A program made the translations under genes and the position numbers. The notes under the pieces are model-generated. The model worked only from the letters and a program-made list of their open reading frames with translations, made no database searches and was not told where the DNA came from. DNA of 13,846 nucleotides from assembly GCA_017462825.1 (NCBI GenBank), contig JAFTQI010000009.1:1-13846 (forward strand), read 5' to 3'. Shown piece after piece: positions 1 to 9,123 of the stretch (the first letter of the stretch is position 1; each line of letters opens with the position of its first letter). This stretch comes from Clostridia bacterium (lineage in GTDB: Bacteria > Bacillota_A > Clostridia > Christensenellales > Borkfalkiaceae).

Positions 1-1757
1 ACCGTAGAAGTAAATTTAATTTCATACGTGCCCGCAACTTTCGAAGTAAAGGTGTACGTACCGTCATCGTTTGCCGTAAACGTCATGTCGTCTGCATTAT
101 CGGAAACAATTGCATACGTATGGCTTGCGTCTGCGTATTCGTTTGCTTCTACTTGCACATCAATTTCCATGCCCGTATAAATGTTTACGTCTTCAACCCA
201 TTCGTAATCTACGTATGCAGTTGCTTTAAGAGACTTAGTGGCAACAGGGGTAACTTCCACGGTAATATTCTTAATCGCTTCACCGTAGGTAAGCGTTACT
301 TTATACGTACCTTCTTGCTTTGTGTTCATCATAACTGCGTTTTCATACTGATATGTGTCCATGTTGAAGCCCTTATTGTGGCTCAAAGCAATTCTTGTAT
401 CCTCATATGCATGCGTCAACACTTCATCGTCAATTGCAAAAATCATCGAACTAAATTTCGCTTTTTCATTGTCCACGGTAACATCAAGGAAGATTTTCGT
501 ACCCACTTCTACCGTAAGTTTCGCGCCGTCTTCTACCTTTTCTTCATCTGCTCTATTCGTCAAATCGAATTCCGTTACGAGCATTTTTTCAGGCGCATAA
601 GGGTTACTATTATCTTCTTCGATAACGGGATTTTGCGCAATCGAAATTTCATTCGTACCGCTTGCCTCTGCTCCTTCGGCGAAAGTATAAATCGTTGCCG
701 TTTGTTCCGAAAATTCGTTTGCTTCAGTACCCTTTACGACAACCTTCGTTTCAGACGTAAAATCAGTATATTTTTCGGAATAAACCGTAGCCTCTTCAAT
801 GTAATAATCTTCAGACAAGGTAAATTCCACGCTAATCTTCCAAGCATAACCGTCCCCATCTGCATATACAAACGCAAACGAAGCTACGCCGTCTTTCACG
901 CTTTCGCTATAACCGCAGTTATCGATAACGTATTGAACGTCCGCGATCAATTCCTCGTCTTCTGTAAGTTTCGCGTCTTCAAGGTTTTCCTGATAGGAAG
1001 CATAGTCTTCGCTTGCTTTTTCGTAGAGTGCTTCTACAAGCGCATCCACACCGTAAACAATGCTGAAATCACCCCAAACGTAAGAAAGGTTAAAGCCGTA
1101 GCCGTTCATCATATCTTCGCTCGCTTCTTCAGAGGGAAGTTCGCCGTTTTCAACTGCGAAAATGTTTCCGTTTTTATCAAGGGAATAATAGCCTTCTTTC
1201 TCGCCGTTATCGCCCTTCACGCTTACGTACGTATAATCTTCAAAGAATTCGTAATATGCGTTATCTTTGGAAGAATAATAACCGTTATTTGCCATTTCTA
1301 CAGTACCGTGCGTAACTGCTTTCTTTTGCGCGTTTGCAATTTCAAGCGCTTCTGCTACCGTAGTAATGGGCAAAACGGAAACCGTTGCGCCGCAATCTAC
1401 GCACTTGCCAATATCGTTTTCTTCGTGCGCCACTTCTTCAGACTTTACGTCGTGACCGCAAGTAGCTGCGTGATAGTGACCGTTTTCACCTGCAGTCCAT
1501 TCTGCCGCATAGGTGTGTTCGTGGCCGCCGGTATAGCCGCAATCATCACACTCGCCGTCGTTATTAGAATCAACGTGTGCAATCACTTGAGGATACAACC
1601 CTTCGCAATCACAGGTGAATGCTTTCCAGTGCCCTCTCACGTCACTGGACCATTCCGCCGCATAGGTATGTTCGCAATCGTCGCCCTTGCCGCCGCAAGA
1701 AGCCAAAGCACCGAAAGCAACTACCATAGACAATGCTAAATAGATACCTTTCTTCAT
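1..1757 (-). CDS. Partial lipoprotein with tandem His/Cys repeats and Ig-like domains
   Basis: The gene starts at ATG 1755-1757 and stays open to the window edge, giving 585 complete codons; the C-terminus is missing. A strong AGGAGG (1765-1770) sits 7 nt upstream. The N-terminus is a lipoprotein signal: KK, a hydrophobic stretch, then lipobox LASC with Cys21, so the protein should be anchored on the outer face of the membrane. Residues 28-125 hold two diverged copies of one unit: HTYAAEW, then GH(W/Y)xAxTC, then AH, then CxDCG. The paired CxxC and spaced His suggest a small metal-binding or disulfide unit (inference). Residues 64-69 in the first copy read DSNNDG-like, resembling a calcium loop. 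From about residue 390 there are beta-rich segments ending in GTYKVTLTYG and GTYEIKFTS, typical of bacterial Ig-like domains. The middle (130-380) is acidic and Tyr-rich and not recognised. It lies 82 nt after the preceding lipoprotein gene, so it may be the last operon member or separately expressed. No specific function can be given. Confidence 0.85.
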   Translation of the reverse strand, partial: MKKGIYLALSMVVAFGALASCGGKGDDCEHTYAAEWSSDVRGHWKAFTCDCEGLYPQVIAHVDSNNDGECDDCGYTGGHEHTYAAEWTAGENGHYHAATCGHDVKSEEVAHEENDIGKCVDCGATVSVLPITTVAEALEIANAQKKAVTHGTVEMANNGYYSSKDNAYYEFFEDYTYVSVKGDNGEKEGYYSLDKNGNIFAVENGELPSEEASEDMMNGYGFNLSYVWGDFSIVYGVDALVEALYEKASEDYASYQENLEDAKLTEDEELIADVQYVIDNCGYSESVKDGVASFAFVYADGDGYAWKISVEFTLSEDYYIEEATVYSEKYTDFTSETKVVVKGTEANEFSEQTATIYTFAEGAEASGTNEISIAQNPVIEEDNSNPYAPEKMLVTEFDLTNRADEEKVEDGAKLTVEVGTKIFLDVTVDNEKAKFSSMIFAIDDEVLTHAYEDTRIALSHNKGFNMDTYQYENAVMMNTKQEGTYKVTLTYGEAIKNITVEVTPVATKSLKATAYVDYEWVEDVNIYTGMEIDVQVEANEYADASHTYAIVSDNADDMTFTANDDGTYTFTSKVAGTYEIKFTST

Positions 1758-1798
1758 AAATAAGCCTCCTTTTTGCTTAATTTAATGTTGTTTTTATT

Positions 1799-1824
1799 AA
1801 GATAAACCCTTTCGGGAATGTCTT
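1799..1824. repeat. Imperfect hairpin between the two lipoprotein genes
   Basis: AAGA (1799-1802) can pair with TCTT (1821-1824), and inside it CCC/GGG closes a TTTC tetraloop (GAAA on the minus strand), with a poorly paired internal loop between. On the minus strand no T-run follows (AATAAAAAC), so it does not qualify as a standard intrinsic terminator. It could act as an mRNA processing or stabilising element separating the two lipoprotein cistrons. No convincing promoter was found in 1771-1839. Confidence 0.3.
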
Positions 1825-1839
1825 TGAAATAAATGAGAA

Positions 1840-3660
1840 TTATAAATAGTACAAGCAGCCAAACAGCCATTGATCGGCTTCCGCACAATCAATCGTCGGG
1901 GAAAGATGGGTCTCCGCCCAACCGTTGCCGTCCATGAAATACCGCTGTGAAATCGCAAACTGCTGCAAGAAAGTTTTCAGTTCATTGGTCACGGGGAACA
2001 CACCGCCGCCCACCGCTACGTCGGCGTAACCGAACGTTTGGAACAATTCTTCAGGACAGTTCAAGCAATCGCTCATACAGCTCGCACAGTCTGCGATACA
2101 TACGCCGCTTTGTATATATTGCCCAGGATTCGCCGCGGATTCAAAAGACGAACCTATCTGTGCATGCTCACAGGTACAGTTATCCGAGCAGAAATAAGAG
2201 AACCCTGACGAGGCGTTAAGAACGTTTATATATCCTTCCAAGAAAATCTTATGATTGCGGAGCTTGATGTTTTGGTTTTCGTCTTTGACTGCTACGGACA
2301 ACGCCTTATTCCCCGCGTTTTCTATCGTGGTCAGGGTTCTATAATCTCCTCCAAGGAAACGGTTCTCCATTGTAATCGTCGCATACAAAATCGGACCAAA
2401 ACCGTCCGTCGAGGAGTACAGTATCTCATCATAAAGGTGATAGAAACCGTCGCCGTTCGTATATTTTTCGGGGTCGTAGTACTTAAACATAGAGCCGTCA
2501 AAATAGGTAACGCCCCTGCTATTCGTCACTTCGGGATATTTCAGCGTACCGCTCGGCGCATACTGCCGTAAAATGTAGCTCAAAATGGGCGAACCTCTAA
2601 AGATTCGGTAAGGGGTATGCACGTCTTTAAGCTGTCCGTCGGTCAAGTCTTGCAAGACGATATAGTCCATTTCAGACAAGCCCGTTACGGAAATAAATGT
2701 TTCCTTGGGCATCGCGCGCAATTCGTTAATTTTTTGAAGAAGCATTTCGTTCAGCTCGGTCGCGGCAATCAGTTCCGTAGGATAGGTATCATACGAGAAT
2801 GGCGCTTTATAGCTGATTTGGAAACGTATTTTCACGGGATAATTCCCATCGATTTCTTCCGCTCGGATTGCAAAAACGTACACCACTTGCCCGTTTCCGT
2901 CCGCGGCAAAATTACTTTCGTCCATGTCAATCGCGTGAGAGAAATTCTTGGTGAACGTACCGCTTGCCCCGCCGTCGTTGACCGTGAAAAATTCTTTGCG
3001 CGTAACGTAACTTTCGAACATTTCCATTTTAGGATTGACTTTGTCTATGTTTACGTCCACCCACGATTCAATCGTGTACGTACCGGGTTTTTTCGGCGCG
3101 TATAAGCAATAGACCTTATCCGTCGCGCTTTTAATCTCTACTTCGTAAACGCCGGTTTGTGAAATCTCGTAAGGATTCCACGCACCCTTGCCGTTACCGT
3201 CATCAAACCGTCCCATACGGAAAAGTGTGATTTCAATATCGCGGTTTCCGTTTGTCGTTTTTGTTTTGTTCGGATTATAAAGGTAATTAAATTTTGACAT
3301 ATTTTCTTTGGGTACTTCCAAAGAAACCTGATAGTTCCCATTCAAGCCTTTCACGCTCGCGTAACCGCTCTCGTCAAAAGGCGCTCTGTGTATTTCCGCA
3401 ATATCGTCCGTGCGGGTCCATTGCGCCACTACGCCGTATGTCGCCGCCGTAGCGAGCGGTTTTCCGTTAAACATCAGGGTAACGGAAAAGATTTTTCCGT
3501 CTGTTTCCCCCTCCTCGCTCGTTCCGCTTTCACTCGTAATCCCAGAGCTTGCGTCGCTGTCGCCGTTGGAAATGCCTTTGTATTCCCCGCAACCGCCAAG
3601 CGCGAAAAGCATAAACGCCATCAAGAACAGGAGTATATTCAAAAATACTTTTTTGAGCAT
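1840..3660 (-). CDS. Lipoprotein with C-terminal cysteine cluster, last gene of the MoxR/VWA core
   Basis: Encodes 606 residues from ATG 3658-3660, ending TAA. The N-terminus has KK, a long hydrophobic core and lipobox ALGGC with Cys24, so an outer-face membrane lipoprotein is expected. A Ser/Gly/Asp/Glu-rich linker follows to about residue 53. Residues 55-115 resemble a prealbumin-like beta domain (a FDESGYASVKGLNGNYQVSL-type stretch); 150-290 look like a further beta domain. The C-terminal third contains eight Cys within residues 491-535, arranged CxxxCxC, a gap of 23, then CxxxCxxCxxxCxxC, with two more Cys near the end. That spacing suggests metal binding or dense disulfides, but no family is recognised. 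The gene begins 3 nt after the stop of the double-VWA gene, and its GGGAGG lies inside that gene's last codons (Lys-Lys-Gly-Gly-stop), so the two are translated together. It is probably a partner or client of the VWA membrane complex; this role is inferred from position only. Confidence 0.85.
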   Translation of the reverse strand: MLKKVFLNILLFLMAFMLFALGGCGEYKGISNGDSDASSGITSESGTSEEGETDGKIFSVTLMFNGKPLATAATYGVVAQWTRTDDIAEIHRAPFDESGYASVKGLNGNYQVSLEVPKENMSKFNYLYNPNKTKTTNGNRDIEITLFRMGRFDDGNGKGAWNPYEISQTGVYEVEIKSATDKVYCLYAPKKPGTYTIESWVDVNIDKVNPKMEMFESYVTRKEFFTVNDGGASGTFTKNFSHAIDMDESNFAADGNGQVVYVFAIRAEEIDGNYPVKIRFQISYKAPFSYDTYPTELIAATELNEMLLQKINELRAMPKETFISVTGLSEMDYIVLQDLTDGQLKDVHTPYRIFRGSPILSYILRQYAPSGTLKYPEVTNSRGVTYFDGSMFKYYDPEKYTNGDGFYHLYDEILYSSTDGFGPILYATITMENRFLGGDYRTLTTIENAGNKALSVAVKDENQNIKLRNHKIFLEGYINVLNASSGFSYFCSDNCTCEHAQIGSSFESAANPGQYIQSGVCIADCASCMSDCLNCPEELFQTFGYADVAVGGGVFPVTNELKTFLQQFAISQRYFMDGNGWAETHLSPTIDCAEADQWLFGCLYYL

Positions 3661-3663
3661 AAC

Positions 3664-6414
3664 TTAACCTCCCTTCTTGACGTTCGGGTTCGTCTTTTTG
3701 AACAAACCTTTGACGTCGCTCCATTTGAGTTTACGAATGATAATATCGACGACAAAGAGAATTACCACGGTCACCGCGAACGGAATCGTGAAATCAATCG
3801 TGTAGGTCGCCACTTGGTTTTCGCTGTTCGAAAAATCCACCGTGCCGTCCGTCGTCACTTGACCCCTATGACGGATAAACTGATGTATATCCGCAGGATC
3901 GAAAGCAAGGAACGCGTTGTATTCGGGCGAGTACGCCAAATCAAAGAACACGCTTGCGTCCGGCTTATCTTCCGTACCTTCTTCCGCGGTCGCGCGCGCA
4001 TTCGCGCGTACATATTTTATATTAATTGTATATTTACCCGTTTGTTTGGTGTCGAAAGAGTAGGTATATCCGTTCGTTTTAAAGAAAAGCGTTTCCGTTT
4101 GCTTCGTCCCGTCGGGTGCGAACACTTCAATTTCCACCGTCATGTCCGCATTTAAGCGCAACGGCAAAATTTCCACGTAGCCCTTTAACCCGTCGTAAGA
4201 AACGGAAATATCGAAAGGATAGTCCACCTTTTCTTCGGGCGTGTTCGTATTGAACAGGTTGCGATAGAATGCAACCCCCGCCGAATCGCTCGCCCAATGT
4301 TTTGTCCAATCAAAGCTACTTGCAAAGTACGCAACTCTGCCCTTATCCACTTTGATATACGAATAAATCGGCACTTTAATGGGAGTTGACGCGCCCTGCG
4401 GATAATAATCCGCGGTAAGCACCGTCACAGCGTCTTCCTTTTTTACGTTGTTGACGAACGCGTTGACCGTCATTTCGTTCAACCCGACAACGGAATCGTT
4501 CTCGCCAAGCACGTCCATCGCCACGTCTTTCAATACGTCGTCGTTATAAAATTCCACGTTCAATTTCGTCGGAATTTCAATAATCTTGTCCGCAAGATCG
4601 TCAATAATCCCCGCAAGCGTAACGTCCGTAGACGAGTTAGGATCGATATAATGCGTCTTACCGCCGCCCGCTGCGCCCATTTCTTCAATCTTCTCAAAGT
4701 TAGGCGGCGCGGCAACGTTTCCGCAAACGTTTACAACGGAAGTGACAATGCGCTGCGAATACATTTCCGCAATGACTTTCGGAGGATTCTTTTCCGCTTG
4801 TCCCCAACCCGAACCGTCGGTGATGAGTATTACCTGTTTATCGCCGTAAGAAGTCATATTGCGGATTACGCTAAACGCTTTTTCCATTGCTTCGCCAATC
4901 AGCGTACCTTGTCTACATTGCGCTTTTTTCACGTCCTCGATGGCTTTGGCTACGTTTTCTTTCGTCGCCTGTACGGGCGGCTGCAAAACGTTGTTTTCGC
5001 CCCAGAACGTGATAATTGCGAAGCTGTCTTTTTCGTCCAACGATTCTAAAATCCCGATTGCGATTTGTTGCGCCATAAGGAAGAAACTTGCGTTTTCCAT
5101 ACTGCGCGACGTGTCCAAAACGATGGTCACGAGTTTTTTGTTTTGGTTGACGTTGCCGATATGCGTAGGCAATAAGCCGCGCAAAAGATCGAGCGCGGGA
5201 TCGGGTTCTTCCCCTTGCTCCGCGTCTTCCGTAGCCACTTTATTTTGAAGTTGCGTATCCCCCATTACGACAAAGCTCTTGCCGAGGTTGGAAACGACCG
5301 TATTTACGGAGTTAACGAACGCCGTATAATTCTCAAAAGTCGATACGTCTACGTCCGACAGCACGATTTCGTCGTACTTGCAAAGACTCTCCACCGTATA
5401 CGGTACGATGGGCGGCGCAACTCTCTCAATCACGGCGTTTTCGCCGTAAATCGCCTGCAACGCCGTATAGTCGGATTTCTTGTTAGAAATAAGCAAAATT
5501 TCCGCCTTGCTCAAAACCCTTTGAGTAAACGTATAGTCGTTATTATACGTATTTTCGTCCTGCCCTTCGCGTACGCTAACGGATACTTTATAAGCAAACT
5601 CGCCCTCTTTTTCCGTAGGCAAATTAAAATTGACTATGTTCAAGCCTTTCGTAAGCGCGACAGCTTTTTTCTCGATTTCCACGCCGTCTTTCGTGAGCGT
5701 TACAAACGCTTCGGCGTCCTGATTCGCATCCAACGCAACGTCCGCGGTCGTTTGTTTTGCCAAATAGGTCGATTTCGTATAATCTACGTACGTGACTTGG
5801 ACTTCTTTCGCGTCCTCGTCAATATTACTGTCGATATACATCGCGTCGATCGCAATGTTTTGCGCGTGGAGACTTTCCACCGCGGCGATCAACTCGCTCA
5901 TACCCCTTTCGTCCGTTTGTTTACCGTCGGTAATGAGCACGATTTTCTTAATGACGTCGTCGGAGAACAAGGTCGCCGTATAATCCAACGCGCCTTTGAT
6001 GTTCGTTGCCTGGCGATCTACTTCCGAATCGGAAACGGTCTTAAACTTTCCGCCGAGCTTGGTGTGGAGTTCGTAATCCCCGCCGAAGCAAACAACGCCC
6101 ATTTTAGAGTTTCGAGGCAACGAGTCTTTGACTTCGCGGATATAATCGTCTACGGTGTCAAGCTCTTTGTCCGTCGAATAGGAAACGTCTGCCACGACGT
6201 ATACCTGTGTTTTTGTGATGACGGCGGTCAACGTTGTGCCTGCCGCCGAAAGCGCAATCAGCCCGACCATTACGAGGTGCAAAATCAACGAGGTAACGAC
6301 GGAAACGCTGCGATTGTCCTTGCGGATCGCGATACAAAACGGGATAACGATCAGCGCAAGCAACGGGATTGCAATCAGTAAATAATAGGAATTAGCGAAG
6401 CTGATATTTATCAT
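3664..6414 (-). CDS. Membrane protein with two VWA domains around a GATase-like domain
   Basis: Encodes 916 residues from ATG 6412-6414. Two membrane segments (about 9-30 and 39-63) lead straight into VWA domain 1, whose metal-ion-dependent adhesion site (MIDAS) is visible: D76-x-S78-x-S80, T137 and D163 (ITDG). A beta-rich stretch (about 205-300) follows, then a class I glutamine amidotransferase-like fold at 303-390 (AEILLIS, then YDEIVLSDVD, then SFVVMGD) with no obvious catalytic Cys. VWA domain 2 has a full second MIDAS: D434-x-S436-x-S438, T504, D533 (ITDG). After more beta-rich sequence a single membrane helix (about 872-893) ends in a short Lys-rich cytosolic tail. The bulk therefore sits on the outer face. 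The start overlaps the upstream BatA-like gene by 23 nt. An in-frame TTG at 6453 would add 13 residues but deepen the overlap, so the ATG is preferred. It fits the membrane VWA partners of MoxR ATPases; target unknown. Confidence 0.88.
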   Translation of the reverse strand: MINISFANSYYLLIAIPLLALIVIPFCIAIRKDNRSVSVVTSLILHLVMVGLIALSAAGTTLTAVITKTQVYVVADVSYSTDKELDTVDDYIREVKDSLPRNSKMGVVCFGGDYELHTKLGGKFKTVSDSEVDRQATNIKGALDYTATLFSDDVIKKIVLITDGKQTDERGMSELIAAVESLHAQNIAIDAMYIDSNIDEDAKEVQVTYVDYTKSTYLAKQTTADVALDANQDAEAFVTLTKDGVEIEKKAVALTKGLNIVNFNLPTEKEGEFAYKVSVSVREGQDENTYNNDYTFTQRVLSKAEILLISNKKSDYTALQAIYGENAVIERVAPPIVPYTVESLCKYDEIVLSDVDVSTFENYTAFVNSVNTVVSNLGKSFVVMGDTQLQNKVATEDAEQGEEPDPALDLLRGLLPTHIGNVNQNKKLVTIVLDTSRSMENASFFLMAQQIAIGILESLDEKDSFAIITFWGENNVLQPPVQATKENVAKAIEDVKKAQCRQGTLIGEAMEKAFSVIRNMTSYGDKQVILITDGSGWGQAEKNPPKVIAEMYSQRIVTSVVNVCGNVAAPPNFEKIEEMGAAGGGKTHYIDPNSSTDVTLAGIIDDLADKIIEIPTKLNVEFYNDDVLKDVAMDVLGENDSVVGLNEMTVNAFVNNVKKEDAVTVLTADYYPQGASTPIKVPIYSYIKVDKGRVAYFASSFDWTKHWASDSAGVAFYRNLFNTNTPEEKVDYPFDISVSYDGLKGYVEILPLRLNADMTVEIEVFAPDGTKQTETLFFKTNGYTYSFDTKQTGKYTINIKYVRANARATAEEGTEDKPDASVFFDLAYSPEYNAFLAFDPADIHQFIRHRGQVTTDGTVDFSNSENQVATYTIDFTIPFAVTVVILFVVDIIIRKLKWSDVKGLFKKTNPNVKKGG

Positions 6415-8233
6415 AGCAATACACCGCCCAATCTGCCAAGAATATAATTCCAAGTCCGATAAACACCAAGAACAAGTTATCGTATTTACCGTCCATACCC
6501 TTCGAGCTCGCCTGCCCGTTCAAGCTATACTCGTCTTTCGCCGTTCCCAACGGCTCGCTTTCTTCTTTCGGAAGCGCGGAATAGGCATGGAAAACCTTTT
6601 CACTTCCGGAAATCGTCATCTTCACCGTGTACACGCCCACTTCGTCGAGAAGCATCTCCGAGGTGACCGCGTTCGTGTTGAGATATACCAAGTTTTGCGA
6701 CGGGGTTTCCACTTTAATACTAGTGCACCCCGGCAAAACGTTTACTGACAAATTCTCTCCGCAAACGTAAGAAACTTTATCCGTCATCGGCGGGAAAGAA
6801 TACTCCAACAAGTTTCTCATAAGCGGAATAAAATCAAGCTGCAACGGCAAGTTGGAATCGTGCACGTCAAAGGCAAAGACGACCTGTCTTGCGCCATACT
6901 CCGTCGTTGTTACAAAGAGCAAAGGATTGCCCTTATAGGAAAGCAACGTCGTCACGTTCCGCACGCCGTATCTTTGGAATTTCTTTACCGTAATATCCTG
7001 CTTCGTAACGTCCGTCAAAAGCTTTTCCACCGTCGTTGCCGTCGAATCGGTGTATGTAAGTACGCCGTCCTCTTTCAGCTCGACCTCCCCTTGTGCGGTA
7101 AATCCTGCGCCCTCTAAGTTCGACGATAAATTCAAAAACCACACCGCGCCGTCGCTCGGTACAGAACCGGGGTTACAGCTATCGAATATATACAGCCCAT
7201 AACCGTTTTGACCGTCGTATTTCGACGGATTCATCACTTCGATATCCGTATAGCCAAGCGTGGAAATTGCCGTCTTTAAGAAGAAAGGCTGTTTGCTGAC
7301 AAGAAGTACTTTATACGCGTCCTCACTCTCCATGTTATACACCGCGCGCTCGTTATCGATCGCGTTGGCGTCCGCGTTACGGATTTTTGCGCGTACGTAC
7401 GATACGCTTTCGGTCAAAGCTTCCGCCGTAAATACGGTTTCTTCGCCTTTCGTTGCTTGCACTTCCTTTTCCGCAATCAACGTTTCTCCCGCATACACGT
7501 CCACGGTCAAAGCCACGTCCGTCGTATACGAAATCACCTTGCCCATGACCGACACTTTCCCATCTACATACGCAAAAGAAAGATCGGAAACGGAATAGTT
7601 TTCCTCGTTTGCCGCAACGTTAATAATTTCTATGTTGTCATGCTTTTCATATTCCTTATCGGTAACCAGGTACGTCTTTAACCCGGGGTTTTTATTGAAA
7701 AGCTCTTGCGCTTTTTCGATAACGTCCGAAACGCTGTCCGGCGTATAAGCGCAGGTTAATCTCTCAAGCTCAGCGCGCGCGTCCGACTTATCTTCCGTTT
7801 GCACAACAGCCGTCATCGTCGTGTCGCCTGCATAATAGATGGAGTACAAACTCCCGTCTTTCGAATCGGAAATGATGTCTTTGATTTTCTCTTTTGCCGC
7901 GTCAAAACGGGTCGTGCCGTCCTCTTGCGTCATTTGCATACTGCCCGAGCCGTCCAGAATAAAGCAATATTCATACGCTTGTCCTTTCAAAACAAGTACG
8001 GGGTGCGCAATCGCAAAGGAAATTAAAAACACGGTCAAACATTGTAAAATCAACGAAATCAAACCCTTGATTTTGCTGATCGGGTTCTTACGTTTCAAAA
8101 ACCGTTCGGAAAGCCGCCACAAATAGGTGGACGAAATCGTTTGCTCGGTGTGCTTGTTCTTGATGATGTAGATGATGATAAGAATGGGTATGCCGATTAA
8201 ACCAAGCAACCCTAAGGGATATAAAAATCTCAT
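6392..8233 (-). CDS. BatA-type membrane VWA protein
   Basis: Encodes 613 residues. The N-terminus matches the BatA / aerotolerance-regulator N-terminal pattern: a membrane helix at 4-24 preceded by RFLYPLGLLGLI, a basic cytosolic loop containing STYLWRLSERFLKRK, and a second helix at 56-78. A VWA domain follows directly with an intact MIDAS start (ILDGSGSM, D94, S96, S98) and a TD at 191-192. Residues 315-375 resemble the GATase-like fold of the next gene (YKVLLVSKQPFFLKTA, then GLYIFDSC). A final helix at about 586-606 leaves a short cytosolic tail. The start ATG overlaps the DUF58 stop as ATGA (8230-8233), and GGGGG in the last DUF58 codons serves as ribosome binding site. In known MoxR operons such proteins are membrane-bound partners of the ATPase. 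Family assignment is firm; the substrate is not known. Confidence 0.9.
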   Translation of the reverse strand: MRFLYPLGLLGLIGIPILIIIYIIKNKHTEQTISSTYLWRLSERFLKRKNPISKIKGLISLILQCLTVFLISFAIAHPVLVLKGQAYEYCFILDGSGSMQMTQEDGTTRFDAAKEKIKDIISDSKDGSLYSIYYAGDTTMTAVVQTEDKSDARAELERLTCAYTPDSVSDVIEKAQELFNKNPGLKTYLVTDKEYEKHDNIEIINVAANEENYSVSDLSFAYVDGKVSVMGKVISYTTDVALTVDVYAGETLIAEKEVQATKGEETVFTAEALTESVSYVRAKIRNADANAIDNERAVYNMESEDAYKVLLVSKQPFFLKTAISTLGYTDIEVMNPSKYDGQNGYGLYIFDSCNPGSVPSDGAVWFLNLSSNLEGAGFTAQGEVELKEDGVLTYTDSTATTVEKLLTDVTKQDITVKKFQRYGVRNVTTLLSYKGNPLLFVTTTEYGARQVVFAFDVHDSNLPLQLDFIPLMRNLLEYSFPPMTDKVSYVCGENLSVNVLPGCTSIKVETPSQNLVYLNTNAVTSEMLLDEVGVYTVKMTISGSEKVFHAYSALPKEESEPLGTAKDEYSLNGQASSKGMDGKYDNLFLVFIGLGIIFLADWAVYCYDKYQLR

Positions 8234-9114
8234 TTCAATACCCCCATTTCCACAAGTTTTCCGAACAGGATATCTCCCACGGGCTCATCTGACGAAGCGA
8301 GTAAATAATCCCCGCCGCGCGAATTGCAGTAATTGCGAATACGGCTCGTTGCGTAATCGAGCGCAGCCCTATACGCTTTTACGATTTCTTTATCGATATT
8401 CTTACGGTAATCCTTGCCCAAGTCTTCCGAATCGAACAAGTGCATTTTCCCGCGGAACTGCGGATTCAGTTCCTCTCTATCCAACACCTGCAAGCAGAAC
8501 AAATGGCGTTTTTTGCTCGCTAAATGATCGATAGCGTCCTCGAAATTGTTTTCCGTCAAAAAATCGGAAATAATCACGGACATGCCGTCGCCGTGCCCCA
8601 CGTTCGTGGGCAAAATCGCGTCGCTGATATAGCTATCGCCCGAAAATTCGATTTCGTTGAGCTTGCCAATGGAATTGATAAACGCTTCCTTGCCAACCAT
8701 ACCCGTAATGACTTCGTGGACTTTCTTGTCACGGATTGCGTAGATAGACACCTTATCCATCTCGTGCACGGAAAGGTACGCCAAAGCGGCGGCAAGCTTG
8801 AGCGCTTGGTCCGCCTTTTTTCCTTTCCCGTAATCCATCGAACGACTTGCGTCTATGTAGATTCTGGTATGCATTTGTCGTTCGTCTAAATAGAGCTTTA
8901 AGTACAGCTTATCAAAGCGCGCGTATGCATTCCAGTCGAGCTTAGTAATATCGTCGCCCGGAATATAATCACGGTAGTCGGCAAATTCGCAGGACGAACC
9001 AAAAGTCTTGCTTTGATGGTTTCCCCCGAAAAGCCCGGCTACGTTATTTTTTATCAGCATCTGCAACGCTTCTATCTGCTGCAAAAACTCTTCGTTAATT
9101 GCCCATTTCGCCAT
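8230..9114 (-). CDS. DUF58 family protein (VWA-like adaptor)
   Basis: Encodes 294 residues, about the usual length of the short cytosolic DUF58 type, with no signal peptide or membrane helix. The family hallmark is at 47-78: YRDYIPGDD, then LDWNAYARFDKLYLKLYLDE. A VWA-like core follows: YIDASRSM (D88, S90, S92) and later VIISDFLTE, so a metal site is plausible. DUF58 proteins are almost always encoded beside a MoxR ATPase and are thought to act as its adaptor or substrate-recognition partner. Here it starts 9 nt after the moxR stop, with a modest AAGG ribosome binding site, and overlaps the BatA-like gene by 4 nt, implying coupled translation. The cellular target cannot be read from the sequence. 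Confidence 0.93.
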   Translation of the reverse strand: MAKWAINEEFLQQIEALQMLIKNNVAGLFGGNHQSKTFGSSCEFADYRDYIPGDDITKLDWNAYARFDKLYLKLYLDERQMHTRIYIDASRSMDYGKGKKADQALKLAAALAYLSVHEMDKVSIYAIRDKKVHEVITGMVGKEAFINSIGKLNEIEFSGDSYISDAILPTNVGHGDGMSVIISDFLTENNFEDAIDHLASKKRHLFCLQVLDREELNPQFRGKMHLFDSEDLGKDYRKNIDKEIVKAYRAALDYATSRIRNYCNSRGGDYLLASSDEPVGDILFGKLVEMGVLK

Positions 9115-9123
9115 AATCGCGCC

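Noticed and set aside
120..1739. Long plus-strand open frame (539 codons)
   Set aside because: It is antisense to the lipoprotein gene on the minus strand, which has a strong ribosome binding site, signal peptide and lipobox. The plus-strand product is rich in Phe, Arg, Cys and His with no recognisable domain.
5215..6381. Plus-strand open frame of 388 codons, and others at 2617-3105, 3388-4155 and 9379-9867
   Set aside because: All lie opposite clear minus-strand domains (VWA, MoxR, lipoprotein) and have Arg/Phe/His-rich translations typical of antisense shadow frames.
6415..6453. TTG start at 6453 for the double-VWA gene
   Set aside because: It adds 13 polar residues before the membrane helix and enlarges the overlap to 62 nt; ATG 6414 begins a normal BatA-like N-terminus.
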